Below, in pieces: positions 43,014 to 43,078 of a stretch of 43,078 nucleotides of DNA (positions are counted from its first letter, which is position 1; each line of letters begins with the position of its first letter). The position numbers and the translations under genes were made by a program. This DNA comes from Clostridia bacterium. GTDB taxonomy: Bacteria; Bacillota; Clostridia; Oscillospirales; CAG-272. The DNA lies in the NCBI GenBank assembly GCA_017453255.1, contig JAFTKN010000015.1, positions 1 through 43,078 on the forward strand, read 5' to 3'. The notes under the pieces are model-generated. The model did no database searches and was not told the origin of the DNA. It was given only the letters and a program-made list of their open reading frames with translations.

Positions 43014-43078
43014 TTTTTTAATTACCTGCACTTTTTTGCCTTGTAAACCAACCTATTTTCTCATTTGAAACTGTGTGC
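43014..43078. other. Non-coding right edge
   Basis: Sixty-five bases with no gene or clear hairpin. On the minus strand, part of it (AATAGGTTGGTTTACAAGGC) loosely resembles the first 25 bases of the window, possibly a related dispersed repeat. Confidence 0.3.

Overview
The window is AT-rich, densely coded DNA from a Gram-positive anaerobe, most likely an uncultured gut member of the Clostridia (Bacillota). Support for this is the AGGAG-type ribosome sites, the lipobox lipoproteins and Sec-type exported proteins with no outer-membrane genes, the GTP-type PEP carboxykinase, BspA-like leucine-rich surface proteins, and a sugar-ABC operon with no ATPase of its own. I saw no rRNA, tRNA, CRISPR array, phage gene or transposase. 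The standard bacterial code fits throughout. Most transcription units have near-consensus sigma-A promoters (TTGACA, 16-18 nt spacer, TATAAT or TAAAAT) and simple hairpin terminators, so unit boundaries are unusually clear.

Layout. 1-363: a non-coding or degenerate element bounded by an imperfect inverted repeat. 364-3523 (minus): recG and a ROK sugar kinase. 3973-17710 (plus): a large glycan-uptake operon, made of a giant solute-binding protein with carbohydrate-binding-like domains, permease pair 1, a membrane protein joining a beta-propeller, a TPR and a Yip1 domain, an exported DUF5696-like protein, and permease pair 2, whose first member carries an 18-unit acidic repeat tail. 17872-18045: a 57-residue peptide gene with its own promoter and terminator. 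18155-21457: an exported leucine-rich-repeat protein. 21600-25069 (minus): hom, aspartokinase and asd. 25174-28000 (plus, divergent): thrC, thrB and an ACT-domain protein. Together these two units run from aspartate to threonine. 28155-30926: a lipoprotein of alternating Cys-rich and discoidin-like modules. 31017-33848 (minus): a fused MacB-type ABC transporter. 34031-36491: a GH29-like glycosidase coupled to a polysaccharide-deacetylase lipoprotein. 36524-40424 (minus): an HExxH membrane protein, pckG and a sialate O-acetylesterase-like enzyme. 40526-42240: a CYTH protein and tyrS. 42287-43013: a divergent HTH regulator and a short SLOG-like protein separated by three palindromic operator copies.

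How it fits together. The genes describe a glycan-foraging cell that captures oligosaccharides at the surface, imports them through an elaborate ABC system, removes fucose-like and acetyl decorations, phosphorylates the sugars, and uses PEP carboxykinase at the PEP/oxaloacetate node, with an aspartate-to-threonine block alongside. The candidates for an undescribed system are the double-permease operon with its acidic tails and helical-repeat binding protein, the isolated 57-residue peptide gene, and the operator-controlled HTH/SLOG pair. Functions are inferred from motifs and from memory of families; no database search was run.
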